Positions 45,527 to 54,531 of a DNA stretch of 64,000 nucleotides are shown here, piece by piece. The stretch is from assembly GCA_913019975.1 (NCBI GenBank), contig CAJWBH010000001.1, positions 248,001 to 312,000 of the forward strand. Direction: 5' to 3'. The notes beneath the pieces were generated by a model. That model worked only from the letters and a program-made list of their open reading frames with translations, searched no databases and was not told where the DNA came from. How positions within the stretch are numbered: the stretch's first letter is position 1; each line of letters opens with the position of its first letter. Both the position numbers and the translations under genes were made by a program. This DNA is from Thalassolituus maritimus. Its GTDB lineage: Bacteria; Pseudomonadota; Gammaproteobacteria; Pseudomonadales; Oceanobacteraceae.

Positions 45527-46927
45527 TTAATCAATCGATCTTTTGGTGACGTTTTTACGCCCTGAAAAGAGAGAGCCTCCGCGACCTTTTGGCTCTTTTG
45601 GTGGTGGCGCGGATGGCTTCTCTTTAGCGCGGTTGGCACGTGGCACGGAGCTCAATTCCTGATTGTCTTCACCGCTCTGTTTTCCTTTTGAAGCCTTTCC
45701 TTTCTGTGCTTTCTCTTTGCCTGCTTTTGTCTTCAATGTTTTACGCAGGTTGAGTTTACCAGGCCCTGTCGCGGGGACGCTGTGGTTTGGTACATGTCCG
45801 ATAAGATCCTCGCGACGTAGTGCGCGGCCGATCAGAGTTTCAATGGCGGTCAGTGTGTCGACTTCATGGGCGGCGACCAGTGAAATCGCGATACCTTTTT
45901 CACCGGCGCGGCCGGTACGACCAATACGGTGAATGTAGTCGTGCGCGACAGGCGGCAGGTCATGATTGATGACCGCAGGTAAGTGTTCAATATCAATGCC
46001 GCGTGAGGCGACATCCGTCGTCACGAGAACTCGCAGGCGATGCTCGCGGAAGGCATCAAGAATGTCGTTACGCTCAGCCTGTGTTTTATCACCGTGCAGC
46101 ACTTCCGCCTGAATGCCTTCTGATTTGAGGTGATCCGTCAGAGCGTCTGCACCTTTTTTGGTCTTGGTGAAGACCATTACCTGCTTCCATTTATTTTCAA
46201 TCAGAAGCGAAGCAACGGCATTGCCTTTATCGCTGTGATCGACAGGGTGCAGCCACTGACGGACGTTTTCGCTAGTGCGGTTGGCGTCTTTCTGCCCGAG
46301 TTCGATGGCTCCGGGCATAAGCTCAGACGCAAGTTCGCGTACGGCATTATCAAATGTTGCCGAGAAAAGAAGGTTCTGGCGAACGTCGGGTAGTTTCTGA
46401 ACAATGCGTTGCAGATCTTCGGCGAAGCCCAGATCCAGCAGGCGGTCTGCTTCGTCGAGCACCAGACACTGCAGATGCTCAAAACTGACACGATGACGGA
46501 TCATGAGTTCGTACAGGCGACCTGGTGTGGCTACGACAGCGTCTGCGCCTTCGGCCATTTTATCTTCAATGGTGCGTGGGTTCTGTCCGCCGCAAAGGAG
46601 CAGACAACGGTGACCGCAGTTGCGTCCATAGTCCCGAAAATTCTCTGCCAGTTGCTGAGCGAGTTCACGCGTTGGCGCAATAATAAGTACTCGCGGGTAG
46701 CGATAACCTTCTTCTTCTGTGCGTGGGTGCTCGCTGAGTAATTGCAGAAGCGGAAGCATAAACGCTGCGGTCTTGCCCGTACCGGTTGGCGCTGCGGCCA
46801 TCAGTTCGGTTCCCGCCAGGATATGAGGGATTGCGGCCTCCTGAATCGGGGTAGGTTCAGCGTATCCCAACGATGCCAGCCGTTTCAGAATGTTAGTGTC
46901 GTGCAACAGGCTGCGGAAGCTACTCAT
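45527..46927 (-). CDS. DEAD-box RNA helicase (SrmB/RhlE-like)
   Basis: ATP-dependent RNA helicase, 466 residues. Motifs in order: Q motif YAEPTPIQEAAIP, Walker A APTGTGKTAAF, PTRELAQQ, TPGRL, DEAD in VLDEADRLLDLGF, SAT in LLFSATF, then VTTDVASRGIDI and HRIGRTGRAGEKG. The last ~80 residues are low-complexity, Lys/Gly/Pro-rich, typical of RNA-binding tails. Likely ribosome assembly or RNA turnover. The start overlaps the yaeQ stop by four bases, so it is the second gene of a yaeQ-helicase pair. Confidence 0.93.
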   Translation of the reverse strand: MSSFRSLLHDTNILKRLASLGYAEPTPIQEAAIPHILAGTELMAAAPTGTGKTAAFMLPLLQLLSEHPRTEEEGYRYPRVLIIAPTRELAQQLAENFRDYGRNCGHRCLLLCGGQNPRTIEDKMAEGADAVVATPGRLYELMIRHRVSFEHLQCLVLDEADRLLDLGFAEDLQRIVQKLPDVRQNLLFSATFDNAVRELASELMPGAIELGQKDANRTSENVRQWLHPVDHSDKGNAVASLLIENKWKQVMVFTKTKKGADALTDHLKSEGIQAEVLHGDKTQAERNDILDAFREHRLRVLVTTDVASRGIDIEHLPAVINHDLPPVAHDYIHRIGRTGRAGEKGIAISLVAAHEVDTLTAIETLIGRALRREDLIGHVPNHSVPATGPGKLNLRKTLKTKAGKEKAQKGKASKGKQSGEDNQELSSVPRANRAKEKPSAPPPKEPKGRGGSLFSGRKNVTKRSID

Positions 46928-47475
46928 GACTGGTCTCCACCAAAGAGTGTCTCAGGCGTAAATTCGATGGACTGCTCGTCATTTCCTAGCCACATGGTGC
47001 CGTCCTGGATCGTCGCTTGCAGTCGCATGGTGCGGGTGCATAGTGACTCTAGCTGAGTGCAGGCATCGTCGGCGAGCTTAATTACGCTCAGCTTTGGGTA
47101 TGCATGAATTTTATTTTCATGCTGTTTCCACCAGACATCAAATGCATTGCCCTGATAGCCGTACAGTTTGACTGACTGTGCTTTATTACACGCCTTTCGT
47201 AGACGTTTTTCATCAGGCTGGCCCAGTTCAATCCAAAGCTCCGTCTCATCGCTGTATGTGCGCTGCCAGAGATCAGGCTCGTCATCTGTGCTGATGCCTC
47301 GGGTAAATTCCAGACGTTCGTGTGCATTCAACGCGAATACCGCGATGCGGGTCATCATTCTCAGTATGGTTTCTGAGGGATGTTGGGCGATCGTCAGGGT
47401 GTGGGTCGCATAGTAGTCGCGATCCATGTCAGAGATCATCAGTTCAGCTTTGTAGATGGTGGCTTTCAGTGCCAT
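46924..47475 (-). CDS. yaeQ: YaeQ family protein
   Basis: 183 residues of the YaeQ family, a PD-(D/E)xK-fold protein of unknown cellular role, reported as able to compensate for loss of the RfaH antiterminator in E. coli-type studies. Motifs: ATIYKAELMISDMDRDYYATHTLTIAQHPSET, and ELWIELGQPDEKRLRKACNKAQ, YGYQGNAFDVWW. Four-base overlap with the helicase gene downstream. Divergent from the hipBA pair. Confidence 0.92.
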   Translation of the reverse strand: MALKATIYKAELMISDMDRDYYATHTLTIAQHPSETILRMMTRIAVFALNAHERLEFTRGISTDDEPDLWQRTYSDETELWIELGQPDEKRLRKACNKAQSVKLYGYQGNAFDVWWKQHENKIHAYPKLSVIKLADDACTQLESLCTRTMRLQATIQDGTMWLGNDEQSIEFTPETLFGGDQS

Positions 47476-47570
47476 GCCTGGATTCTCGAGCTTTGTGTAC
47501 GGGAGAAGAAAGGTGCGTACTCTACTGCGATTGGTGGAGCTTGCATAGTATAAATACTTTTTACTTTAAG

Positions 47571-47600
47571 GATCATTCATGATTAATTATATATATTAAT
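47571..47600. promoter_or_regulatory. Palindromic operator region upstream of hipB
   Basis: GATCATTCATGATT at 47571-47584 differs at two positions from the perfect palindrome GATCATTAATGATC at 49351-49364 beyond hipA. It is followed by ATTAAT-N7-ATTAAT. Position 20-50 bases upstream of hipB and symmetry suggest autoregulation by the HipB-like protein. Confidence 0.5.
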
Positions 47601-47619
47601 GTTGTTTAGGAGGTCATAA

Positions 47620-47997
47620 ATGAGTGAGTATGATCTTGATCCACTGTCAGATCAGCAGATTCTGGCAAAGTTGGCCGGGCGGCTCCGGAGTGAGCGTCTC
47701 CAGCGTAACGTTACACAGCAGGCGCTGGCTGATCTCGCTGGGGTGGGAGTGGCCACACTGCGGCGTTTTGAGGGCGGAGAGGGCAATCTGAGTCTGCTTA
47801 ATCTTATCGCTGTTTTACGCGCCCTCGGGCTTGTGCACCTGTTGGATGCATTGATTCGTGAGCCTGATGTCAGCCCGATAGCGAGCCTCCGAGAGAACGG
47901 TGCCGGGATTTATCGGGAGGCGCCCATACGTCAGAGGGCAAGACCTGAATCGTCATCGGCAGATGATGCAAGCTGGTCGTGGGGCGATGACGAATGA
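47620..47997 (+). CDS. hipB: HipB-like HTH antitoxin, 125 aa
   Basis: Xre-family helix-turn-helix protein; domain at residues ~20-75 (QQALADLAGVGVATLRRFEGGEGNL). The C-terminus is Arg/Ser-rich and ends WSWGDDE, as in HipB-like antitoxins whose tail docks on HipA. TAGGAGGT immediately upstream is a very strong ribosome-binding site, in line with antitoxin excess. Its stop overlaps the hipA start as ATGA. Likely represses its own promoter through the palindromes described. Confidence 0.88.
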   Translation: MSEYDLDPLSDQQILAKLAGRLRSERLQRNVTQQALADLAGVGVATLRRFEGGEGNLSLLNLIAVLRALGLVHLLDALIREPDVSPIASLRENGAGIYREAPIRQRARPESSSADDASWSWGDDE

Positions 47998-49307
47998 TCA
48001 GCCTGGCGGAAGTGCAGCTTTGGGGACGCACAATAGGCGCTGTTCAATGGAACAGTGTGCGTCAGCTCGGCGTGTTCGAATATGCTCCTGAATTCCTACG
48101 CTCCGGCATAGAGTTGGCACCACTGCAGATGCCGTTAAGAGCGGGGCGTTTCAGTTTTCCACAGCTGGCTCATGAGACCTTTAAGGGCTTGCCGGGAATG
48201 TTGGCAGATGCCTTGCCGGACAAGTTCGGTAATCTCCTGATTGATCAGTGGCTGGTGGCACAAGGGCGTGATCCGGAGTCATTCAACCCTGTTGAACGTC
48301 TGCTCTACATTGGGCAACGAGGCATGGGGGCGCTGGAGTTTGCTCCGGCGACGCGAGGCCATGTAGGCGCTGGAACGCCAGTCGAGTTGTCCGAGTTGGT
48401 GTCGCTGGCGAATAAAGCCCTGAATCAGAAGCAGGGCCTTGCGGTAGAAATTATTGAAGGCGAAGAAGACGCTCAGGCGTTGAACCAGATTATTGCAGTG
48501 GGAACGTCGGCGGGTGGTGCACGTGCAAAAGCCGTCATCGCATGGAACGAGCAGACCGGAGAGGTGCGCTCCGGGCAGTGCGATACAGAAGCGGGCTTTC
48601 GGCACTATTTGCTCAAATTCGACGGCGTTGCGGCGAATCGTGATAAAGAATTGGCAGACCCTCAAGGTTATACCCGCATTGAATATGCATGCTATTTGAT
48701 GGCACAGGCTGCGGGCATCGAGATGATGCCAAGTCGCTTACTTGAAGAAAACGGTCGTGCGCACTTTCTGACCCAGCGGTTTGACCGGTCTGAAACTGGC
48801 AAGAAGCTTCATATGCAAACGCTCTGTGGTATTGCTCATTACGATTTTAATGTGGCAGGCGGGTATTCTTACGAGCAGTGCTTTCGTGTGATTCGTCAGG
48901 TTGTGAAGAGTCAGGCACGCGTTGCTCAAGAGCAGCAGTTCCGGCGAATGCTGCTTAATCTGATGATACGTAATCAGGATGATCATACGAAGAATATTGG
49001 CTTTCTCATGAACCGTCAGGGGGTGTGGTCTCTGGCGCCCGCTTATGATGTAACTTATGCCTACAACCCTGATGGGGACTGGACTTCTACTCACCAGATG
49101 TCTGTCAACGGCAAGCGGGATCATTTTGCCCTTGATGACCTCATCGAATGCGGTAAAGCAGCGGACATTCGGGAGCGACAGGTTAAAGAGTTGATTAGCG
49201 AGGTGGGAGAGGCTGTCCGAGACTGGAGAAGGTTCGCCCAGGAGGCAGGCGTCCCGGAGGATTGGGCCGCCTCTATTGAATCGTCCTTCAGGAAGTTTTC
49301 AATTTAA
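47994..49307 (+). CDS. hipA: HipA-like serine/threonine kinase toxin
   Basis: Type II toxin-antitoxin kinase. E. coli HipA phosphorylates GltX to cause growth arrest; the target here is unknown. 437 residues. N-terminal HipA_N domain (~1-110), phosphate/ATP-loop GTSAGGARAK (170-179), catalytic NQDDHTKNIGF (327-337: Asn 327, Asp 330, Lys 333) and metal Asp in PAYDVTYAY (~352). All catalytic residues are present, so it should be active. Overlaps hipB by four bases. Confidence 0.92.
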   Translation: MISLAEVQLWGRTIGAVQWNSVRQLGVFEYAPEFLRSGIELAPLQMPLRAGRFSFPQLAHETFKGLPGMLADALPDKFGNLLIDQWLVAQGRDPESFNPVERLLYIGQRGMGALEFAPATRGHVGAGTPVELSELVSLANKALNQKQGLAVEIIEGEEDAQALNQIIAVGTSAGGARAKAVIAWNEQTGEVRSGQCDTEAGFRHYLLKFDGVAANRDKELADPQGYTRIEYACYLMAQAAGIEMMPSRLLEENGRAHFLTQRFDRSETGKKLHMQTLCGIAHYDFNVAGGYSYEQCFRVIRQVVKSQARVAQEQQFRRMLLNLMIRNQDDHTKNIGFLMNRQGVWSLAPAYDVTYAYNPDGDWTSTHQMSVNGKRDHFALDDLIECGKAADIRERQVKELISEVGEAVRDWRRFAQEAGVPEDWAASIESSFRKFSI

Positions 49308-49350
49308 AATATCGCTAATGATATACTGGTGTTAATTTATGCAATTTAGT

Positions 49351-49364
49351 GATCATTAATGATC
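49351..49364. promoter_or_regulatory. Perfect 14-base palindrome after hipA
   Basis: GATCATTAATGATC, similar to the site upstream of hipB. It overlaps the stop codon of the minus-strand gene at 49356-49820 and lies 44 bases after the hipA stop. Confidence 0.5.
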
Positions 49365-49820
49365 TTTTGATTCGTTCCATTTGAACAACAGTAAACGTAC
49401 ACGCTCATCGCATGGCTGATGCCAGAAGTTGGTGTCTTCGTACCACTCTCCGAGCATGTCGAGGCCAGGCTCTGCCTGGCAGGCGCCGATCTCAATGGAT
49501 GACTCTTTGCCGTAGGCATCATAGAGCTTTTCAAGAAGAAGCTCGCAGCGCTCTGCGTGGTCGGCTAGCAGAAACGGCTGATCAAGGTCTGCTTCCAGCT
49601 CGCGGATAACGGACCAGCCGGTTTCTCCCATCTGATAGAGAGTGTCCTGAGAAATACCATGCAGGTCTTCGAGTGCGAAATCCCAATCGTCCCAGTCATC
49701 GTCCGGTTGAATCAGAGTTGTCTTGACGGTGCCGTCCGCCAGAGACCAGGCGATTGCGACGGGGTGTGCGCTGTCTTCGTATGAGCTGGCATCAATCGCA
49801 ACAAAAGACGGGTATTCCAC
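49356..49820 (-). CDS. DnaQ-like fold protein lacking apparent active site
   Basis: 154 residues. The start FVAIDASSYEDSAHPVAIAWSLADG follows the exonuclease I strand pattern, but the usual D-x-E reads D-x-S; WDDWDFALEDLHGISQDTL follows the P...W...HGI pattern of exonuclease II, and LADHAERCELLLEKLYDA resembles motif III. With the catalytic Glu absent, an inactive RNase-H-fold protein is likely. Family assignment is by pattern and moderate only. The stop codon overlaps the palindrome that belongs to the hipBA locus; the gene is convergent with hipA. Confidence 0.6.
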   Translation of the reverse strand: MEYPSFVAIDASSYEDSAHPVAIAWSLADGTVKTTLIQPDDDWDDWDFALEDLHGISQDTLYQMGETGWSVIRELEADLDQPFLLADHAERCELLLEKLYDAYGKESSIEIGACQAEPGLDMLGEWYEDTNFWHQPCDERVRLLLFKWNESKDH

Positions 49821-49860
49821 GGCGGACTCCAGATATAAATCGATTAGTCAGGCGGCGAAT

Positions 49861-51804
49861 TTACTTCGCCGCCGGTCGGTGTGCAATATTGCAGTGCAAT
49901 AAGTCGTCGGGGTGCAGGAACTGCTCGGCGTCTGAGGCACTCACTGGGTGACCATAATAGAACCCTTGTGCGAGATCACAGCCGTTGCGGATCAGAAAAT
50001 CAGCTTGCTCAGCGGTCTCAATTCCTTCAGCCACAATCAGCATATCGAGGTTTTTGCCTAACGTAATGATCGAAGCGGCAATGGCCTGATCGGCAGTGCT
50101 CGTGCTCAGGTCCTTCACAAACGTCCGGTCGATCTTGATGGCGTCGACGGGTAAGTTCTTCAGATAATTGAGTGATGAAAAGCCGGTGCCGAAGTCGTCA
50201 AGGTAAATAAATATGCCATGTTCTCTGAAATACTCGAGGACGTGGCGGGCATGAGTGAGGTCCTGCATCAGCAGGCTTTCAGTGATCTCAACTGAAATCA
50301 GCGAGGTTGGTATGCCTATTTCTTTAATCGTGCGGACGATATCCAGATGAAAATTCGGAATCAGGAACTGTCTTGGGGAAATATTGATGCTGATGTTGGC
50401 CTGGTAGCCTTGCTGGTACCACTCTTTTGCCTGGATGCATGCTTGCTCAAGAATCCAGAAACCAATCCGGCCGATCATGCCCGCATCTTCTGCGATATGG
50501 ATGAAGCTCTCTGGTGATACGAACTCACCGTTAGACTTTGGCCAACGCAGTAACGCCTCAAAGCTGTGGAGGTGGCCAGTTGACATCCCCGGTCGTATAT
50601 CGTGGAGGCACACCTTAGGTTGGTAATATAACTCCAGTGCGTTGCTTTCCAGAGCCTTGCGCAGACTGGTCTCAAGGGACATACGCTGAACGGCGATACG
50701 TTCCAGCGATGGCGTAAACAGATGGTAGCAATTTTTACCATTTGCTTTTGCACGGTACATGGCGATGTCGGCATTACGCATAAGAATGCCGACTTCTTCG
50801 CCATCGGTAGGGTAGATGGCTATACCCATAGAGGCGCCAATGACGAACTCTCTGCGTCCGAGGCGAATCGGATCACACAAGCGAAGCAGCAGATGCTCTG
50901 CGGACTCCAGTACTTCATCGTGGTGCTCGACGTGGTTGAACAGTACGATAAATTCGTCACCACCAACACGGGCCAGTGTGTCTCCTGGGCGCAATACTCC
51001 CTGAAGGCGTTGGGCGACCTCAATGAGCAACTCGTCCCCGGTACTATGACCAAGGCTGTCGTTGATGGTTTTAAAACCATCCAGATCCAGATAGCAAAGA
51101 GCAAAGCGCTTGTGTGTATCTGTGGCTTCTTCAATGGCCTCAGACAGTTTCTGCTGCAGGTGTACGCGGTTTGGCAAGCCGGTCAGGCTGTCATGGTACG
51201 CCTGGTAACTGATGGTCGCTTCTTTTTCACGGACTTCCGTAATATCGCGGATCATCCATATAAAGCCGGCAACTTCATGGTGATGTCCGTATATCTCCAG
51301 TGTTGTTCCGTCATGAAACTTGTATTCATCGAACGACGATTTACCGGGATCACGAATCGCCGCCAGTTGACTATGCAGCTTCGTTTTATCGCTGAACAAG
51401 GAGCAGGAGTAGTGGAACAGGTCGGTGCCCGACCGAGAAATGACTTCGTCCCGTGAGGTGCGGAGCAACTCTACGTAGCGGTCGTTGAACGCTACGACAT
51501 GATCATCGTTGTCGACAACAAGAATGCCTTCGTTTGACGCATTGAGCGTGGCATTGAGTACTTCGTATGACTGACTCAGTTCCTGTTGTGACTTTCGTTG
51601 GGATTCAAGGTTGCGGGTCAGGGTAGCGTTCCGCTCCAGCATGGTACGCGCACTCTGCTCAAGCGTTTCCATGAGGTCGGACCGCTGTTGATCCAGTAAT
51701 TCGTATGTTCGGTCAACGTCCCGGAGCAGCGCCTGAAAGTTTTCGGGCAGGCTCGCCTCTTCTCCGAGGTGTTGCTTTATGTGTTGCTCAAGCCTTTGGT
51801 GCAT
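49861..51804 (-). CDS. PAS-GGDEF-EAL c-di-GMP signalling protein
   Basis: 647-residue cytoplasmic protein. N-terminal coiled coil (~30-80), PAS domain (~85-195, LNASNEGILVVDNDDHVVAFNDRY), diguanylate cyclase domain (~205-370) with ARVGGDEFIVL, and EAL phosphodiesterase domain (~390-640) with SFEALLRWP, ISVEITES, YLDDFGTGFSSL and IKIDRTFV. The GGDEF and EAL signatures are intact, so dual or PDE activity is possible. No membrane segment. Monocistronic on the minus strand. The signal sensed is unknown. Confidence 0.93.
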   Translation of the reverse strand: MHQRLEQHIKQHLGEEASLPENFQALLRDVDRTYELLDQQRSDLMETLEQSARTMLERNATLTRNLESQRKSQQELSQSYEVLNATLNASNEGILVVDNDDHVVAFNDRYVELLRTSRDEVISRSGTDLFHYSCSLFSDKTKLHSQLAAIRDPGKSSFDEYKFHDGTTLEIYGHHHEVAGFIWMIRDITEVREKEATISYQAYHDSLTGLPNRVHLQQKLSEAIEEATDTHKRFALCYLDLDGFKTINDSLGHSTGDELLIEVAQRLQGVLRPGDTLARVGGDEFIVLFNHVEHHDEVLESAEHLLLRLCDPIRLGRREFVIGASMGIAIYPTDGEEVGILMRNADIAMYRAKANGKNCYHLFTPSLERIAVQRMSLETSLRKALESNALELYYQPKVCLHDIRPGMSTGHLHSFEALLRWPKSNGEFVSPESFIHIAEDAGMIGRIGFWILEQACIQAKEWYQQGYQANISINISPRQFLIPNFHLDIVRTIKEIGIPTSLISVEITESLLMQDLTHARHVLEYFREHGIFIYLDDFGTGFSSLNYLKNLPVDAIKIDRTFVKDLSTSTADQAIAASIITLGKNLDMLIVAEGIETAEQADFLIRNGCDLAQGFYYGHPVSASDAEQFLHPDDLLHCNIAHRPAAK

Positions 51805-52080
51805 AGGGCCGCCAGGTACCTGTTTGTTTTTGTAGTTGTCGGTAAGCGTGGTGACGACCTGACGGGAGAATCAGGACGGCCTGACATCCGCTGGTTGCCG
51901 TGGCAGTGAATCGAGCGTATCCGGCTATTTTGTCCTGTCTGCATCTTCCGCTCTGACTTTTTAAGGAAGGTATGCAAGGCATCCGGAAAGAACTCGACTT
52001 TTGCTAGCGGCAACCGGCTTTTGTTGCTCGATTATTGCTCTATAAAACGGTTTGTTTAAACGTCTCTCGAGTGTGATAGA

Positions 52081-53223
52081 TCACGAAACTCTGAGTTCTT
52101 CAGCGCCAGCAGTGCACTCTATCTCGTTTGTCTCATCTACCGTGATCGCGCGCGCTGGCGCTGCCGGCACGGAAAGCGCCTTAATGTGGCGATAGTGACC
52201 TTTGATGGCCGCCCGCATCGTTGGGTACGAGCGCAGCTCATAGCCCAGTTCTGCCGCTTTCTTTTCAACCATAGGGTGCAATTCAGCGTAATGCACATGG
52301 CTCACACGTGGGAACAGGTGATGTTCTGCCTGAAAATTCAGTCCTCCGAGAGCCCAGGTCAGAAAACGGCTGTCCGTGGCGAAGTCTACCGTAGTACGCA
52401 TCTGATGTACGGCCCACTCGTCCGGTAATACACCACGTTCGTCCGGGCGGGGGAATTCAGCTTTGTCTACGACATGTGCCAATTGGAAGATAACGGCGAA
52501 CAGGAAGCCCAGAAAAGCGTGCATCAGAAGAAAACCGAGCAGTGCTGGGCCAGTTCCCAAAGCAGCCATTGGAATCAGCAGATACAGGGTCACGTAGATG
52601 GCTTTCGATGCCCAGAACTCCACATGGTCAGCGAGCTTCATGCGGTGCGAATAATCCCTGCGGGCAATTTTCTGGCTGCCATAGGCTTTAAAATCCAACG
52701 CAAAGAACCAGAACAGACTGGTAATCAGGTACAGGAACCAGACATAAAAATGCTGATATTTGTGAAATGGGCGATGCGGTTGATGAGGGCTCATCCGGAA
52801 CAGTCCGAGAGCGTCGATATCCTCGTCCGCCTCGTCGACATTGGTAAAGGCGTGATGATTGCGATTGTGCTTCTGTGCCCAGTAGTAGCGATTACTACCA
52901 ACGAGGTTGAAGGACATCGCCATCAGGCGATTGACCTTGCGAGAACCGCTGAAAGATTCATGTGCACCGTCGTGCATGATATTGAACCCGACCAGTGCTG
53001 TAGCTATGCCATGCAGTGCCCAGGCAATGTAATGCATTGAGCCAGACAGACCGTAGATGAGCAGGTAGCTCCCTACGTACAGCAGGGCAATAAAAATGGC
53101 TTTATTATGCAGGCGATCATCGCCGGTTTTCCTGATTCCTTTCTCTCTGAAGAAACGGGTCACTTCTCCAGATAATTCCTGATATACCGGGCGTTTGCCG
53201 GACTGAAAGTGTACGTGAGACAT
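52081..53223 (-). CDS. Front-end type fatty acid desaturase (linoleoyl-CoA desaturase-like)
   Basis: Membrane di-iron desaturase, 380 residues, lacking the N-terminal cytochrome b5 domain of eukaryotic front-end enzymes. Histidine boxes: HDGAHES (res ~96), HNRNHHAFTN (~129) and the QAEHHLFP variant (~307) where Gln replaces the first His, diagnostic for front-end desaturases. Two pairs of membrane segments. It lies 140 bases downstream of the AraC-type gene on the same strand, so regulation by that protein is plausible. The region 51805-52080 between it and the c-di-GMP gene shows nothing convincing. Confidence 0.9.
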   Translation of the reverse strand: MSHVHFQSGKRPVYQELSGEVTRFFREKGIRKTGDDRLHNKAIFIALLYVGSYLLIYGLSGSMHYIAWALHGIATALVGFNIMHDGAHESFSGSRKVNRLMAMSFNLVGSNRYYWAQKHNRNHHAFTNVDEADEDIDALGLFRMSPHQPHRPFHKYQHFYVWFLYLITSLFWFFALDFKAYGSQKIARRDYSHRMKLADHVEFWASKAIYVTLYLLIPMAALGTGPALLGFLLMHAFLGFLFAVIFQLAHVVDKAEFPRPDERGVLPDEWAVHQMRTTVDFATDSRFLTWALGGLNFQAEHHLFPRVSHVHYAELHPMVEKKAAELGYELRSYPTMRAAIKGHYRHIKALSVPAAPARAITVDETNEIECTAGAEELRVS

Positions 53224-53362
53224 GTTAATTATTCTTTAGTTATGAGGCCGCAGCCTGTGCTTTTCGGACGCTCGTTTCTTCCACTTCCGTATGGACAATC
53301 AGCGCCTCAAAGTTATCGTTATTATACAGGTGTTGTGAAACTATGGTTGGAAATATTGTGAC

Positions 53363-54403
53363 TCAGGACACATGTTTGGTCAGTTTTCGGTAATTTAATG
53401 GTGTGATTCCCATCCATTTCCGAAACGCCCTCACGAAGTTTGACGTGTCTGTGTAACCTAGTTGCTCGGCGATTTCTGAAACCTTCATGCTCGAGTTGCC
53501 AAGCAGTCTTGTGGCCTGTTCACGTCTTACTTCTTCAACCATTTTTCGGAAACTGGTGTTGAGCTGTGCCAGTTGCCGGTTGAGGGATCGGGCGCTGATA
53601 CGCAGGCGCTCTGCAACATCTTCTAGTGATAGGCCGCTGCCGTAACTGATCAGTAGCGTACGGACGCGTGACGCAAGATCGATGTGCTCACCCGGCGCTT
53701 CCGCCAGTAGCCGCTCGCATTCCTGCTCCGCGCTATGACGAGCAACGCTGTTCGCTGTAGATACCTCGAGGCTCAGAGCTGCTTTGGGTAATACAAGTTC
53801 ATACTGATCACAGTTAAATTCGACGTCGCAGCCTAACAGTTGTTCATAGAAAGCCACTGGTCGCTGTGCTGACTCGACCAGTCTGATGATTGGAGCCAGG
53901 ATGTCACTATTGCGGGTCAAAAAACGCGCAATTGTTACCAGCGTCGATAGAATGTTGTGAGCAATAAAAGGGTAGGAGTCGGGCAGGGCGGCAGCTCTGA
54001 TAATCTCCAGAGCGCATTCATCCTGCCCCTGACGAAATCGAATGCGCGCCAACCCGGTACGGGTGCCTGCGTAACGTACCGCCAACGAGAGACCCTCGCC
54101 CAGAGTTTCGCTCGCCATCACCGCAAAACCGAGAAAGCCATGGCTTGCGATGCTCATTCTTCGCCCATGCTCCAGCCCCAGCAGGGGATCGTTTGACAGG
54201 CGATAGGCGTTGCGTACGATCTGGTCATACTCACGCGCTGAGATATGTGTGCCGGGTTGTCCGAGCGCCCGTGGCGAAAGGCGGGTATTTGTGACTAACT
54301 GTGCCGGGCTTATCCCTCGGTTAGCCAGCAGCTCCAGCAAGGGGATCAGGTACTCGTTAGTAAACAGCGGGTGAACTGCGGATATATCCTGACGTCCGGG
54401 CAT
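53363..54403 (-). CDS. AraC-family regulator with arabinose-binding-like domain
   Basis: About 346 residues. N-terminal domain (YLIPLLELLANRGISPAQLVTNTRLSP ... GFLGFAVMASETLGEGLSLAVRY) of the OruR/ArgR-like type and a C-terminal double HTH (LEDVAERLRISARSLNRQLAQ; VSEIAEQLGYTDTSNFVRAF, GITPLNYR). Start taken at ATG 54403 (MPGRQDIS), 19 codons inside a longer open frame, with AGG a few bases upstream. Divergent from fadD and upstream of the desaturase; both are possible targets. It shares architecture with the regulator at 40221-41267. Confidence 0.9.
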   Translation of the reverse strand: MPGRQDISAVHPLFTNEYLIPLLELLANRGISPAQLVTNTRLSPRALGQPGTHISAREYDQIVRNAYRLSNDPLLGLEHGRRMSIASHGFLGFAVMASETLGEGLSLAVRYAGTRTGLARIRFRQGQDECALEIIRAAALPDSYPFIAHNILSTLVTIARFLTRNSDILAPIIRLVESAQRPVAFYEQLLGCDVEFNCDQYELVLPKAALSLEVSTANSVARHSAEQECERLLAEAPGEHIDLASRVRTLLISYGSGLSLEDVAERLRISARSLNRQLAQLNTSFRKMVEEVRREQATRLLGNSSMKVSEIAEQLGYTDTSNFVRAFRKWMGITPLNYRKLTKHVS

Positions 54404-54531
54404 GGTAAACCTGATACAATGTGTGGCGGTAAATGACCAAAATGATGTCACGAATATCACTTTCGCTCAAACTCGCTTTGCTTCATAGTCTGGGCGCGTT
54501 AAAAACGATCAAATAAACAGGGGAAAAACCT

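Noticed and set aside
50722-51456. 244-codon open frame on the plus strand
   Set aside because: Antisense to the PAS-GGDEF-EAL gene; no recognisable motifs.
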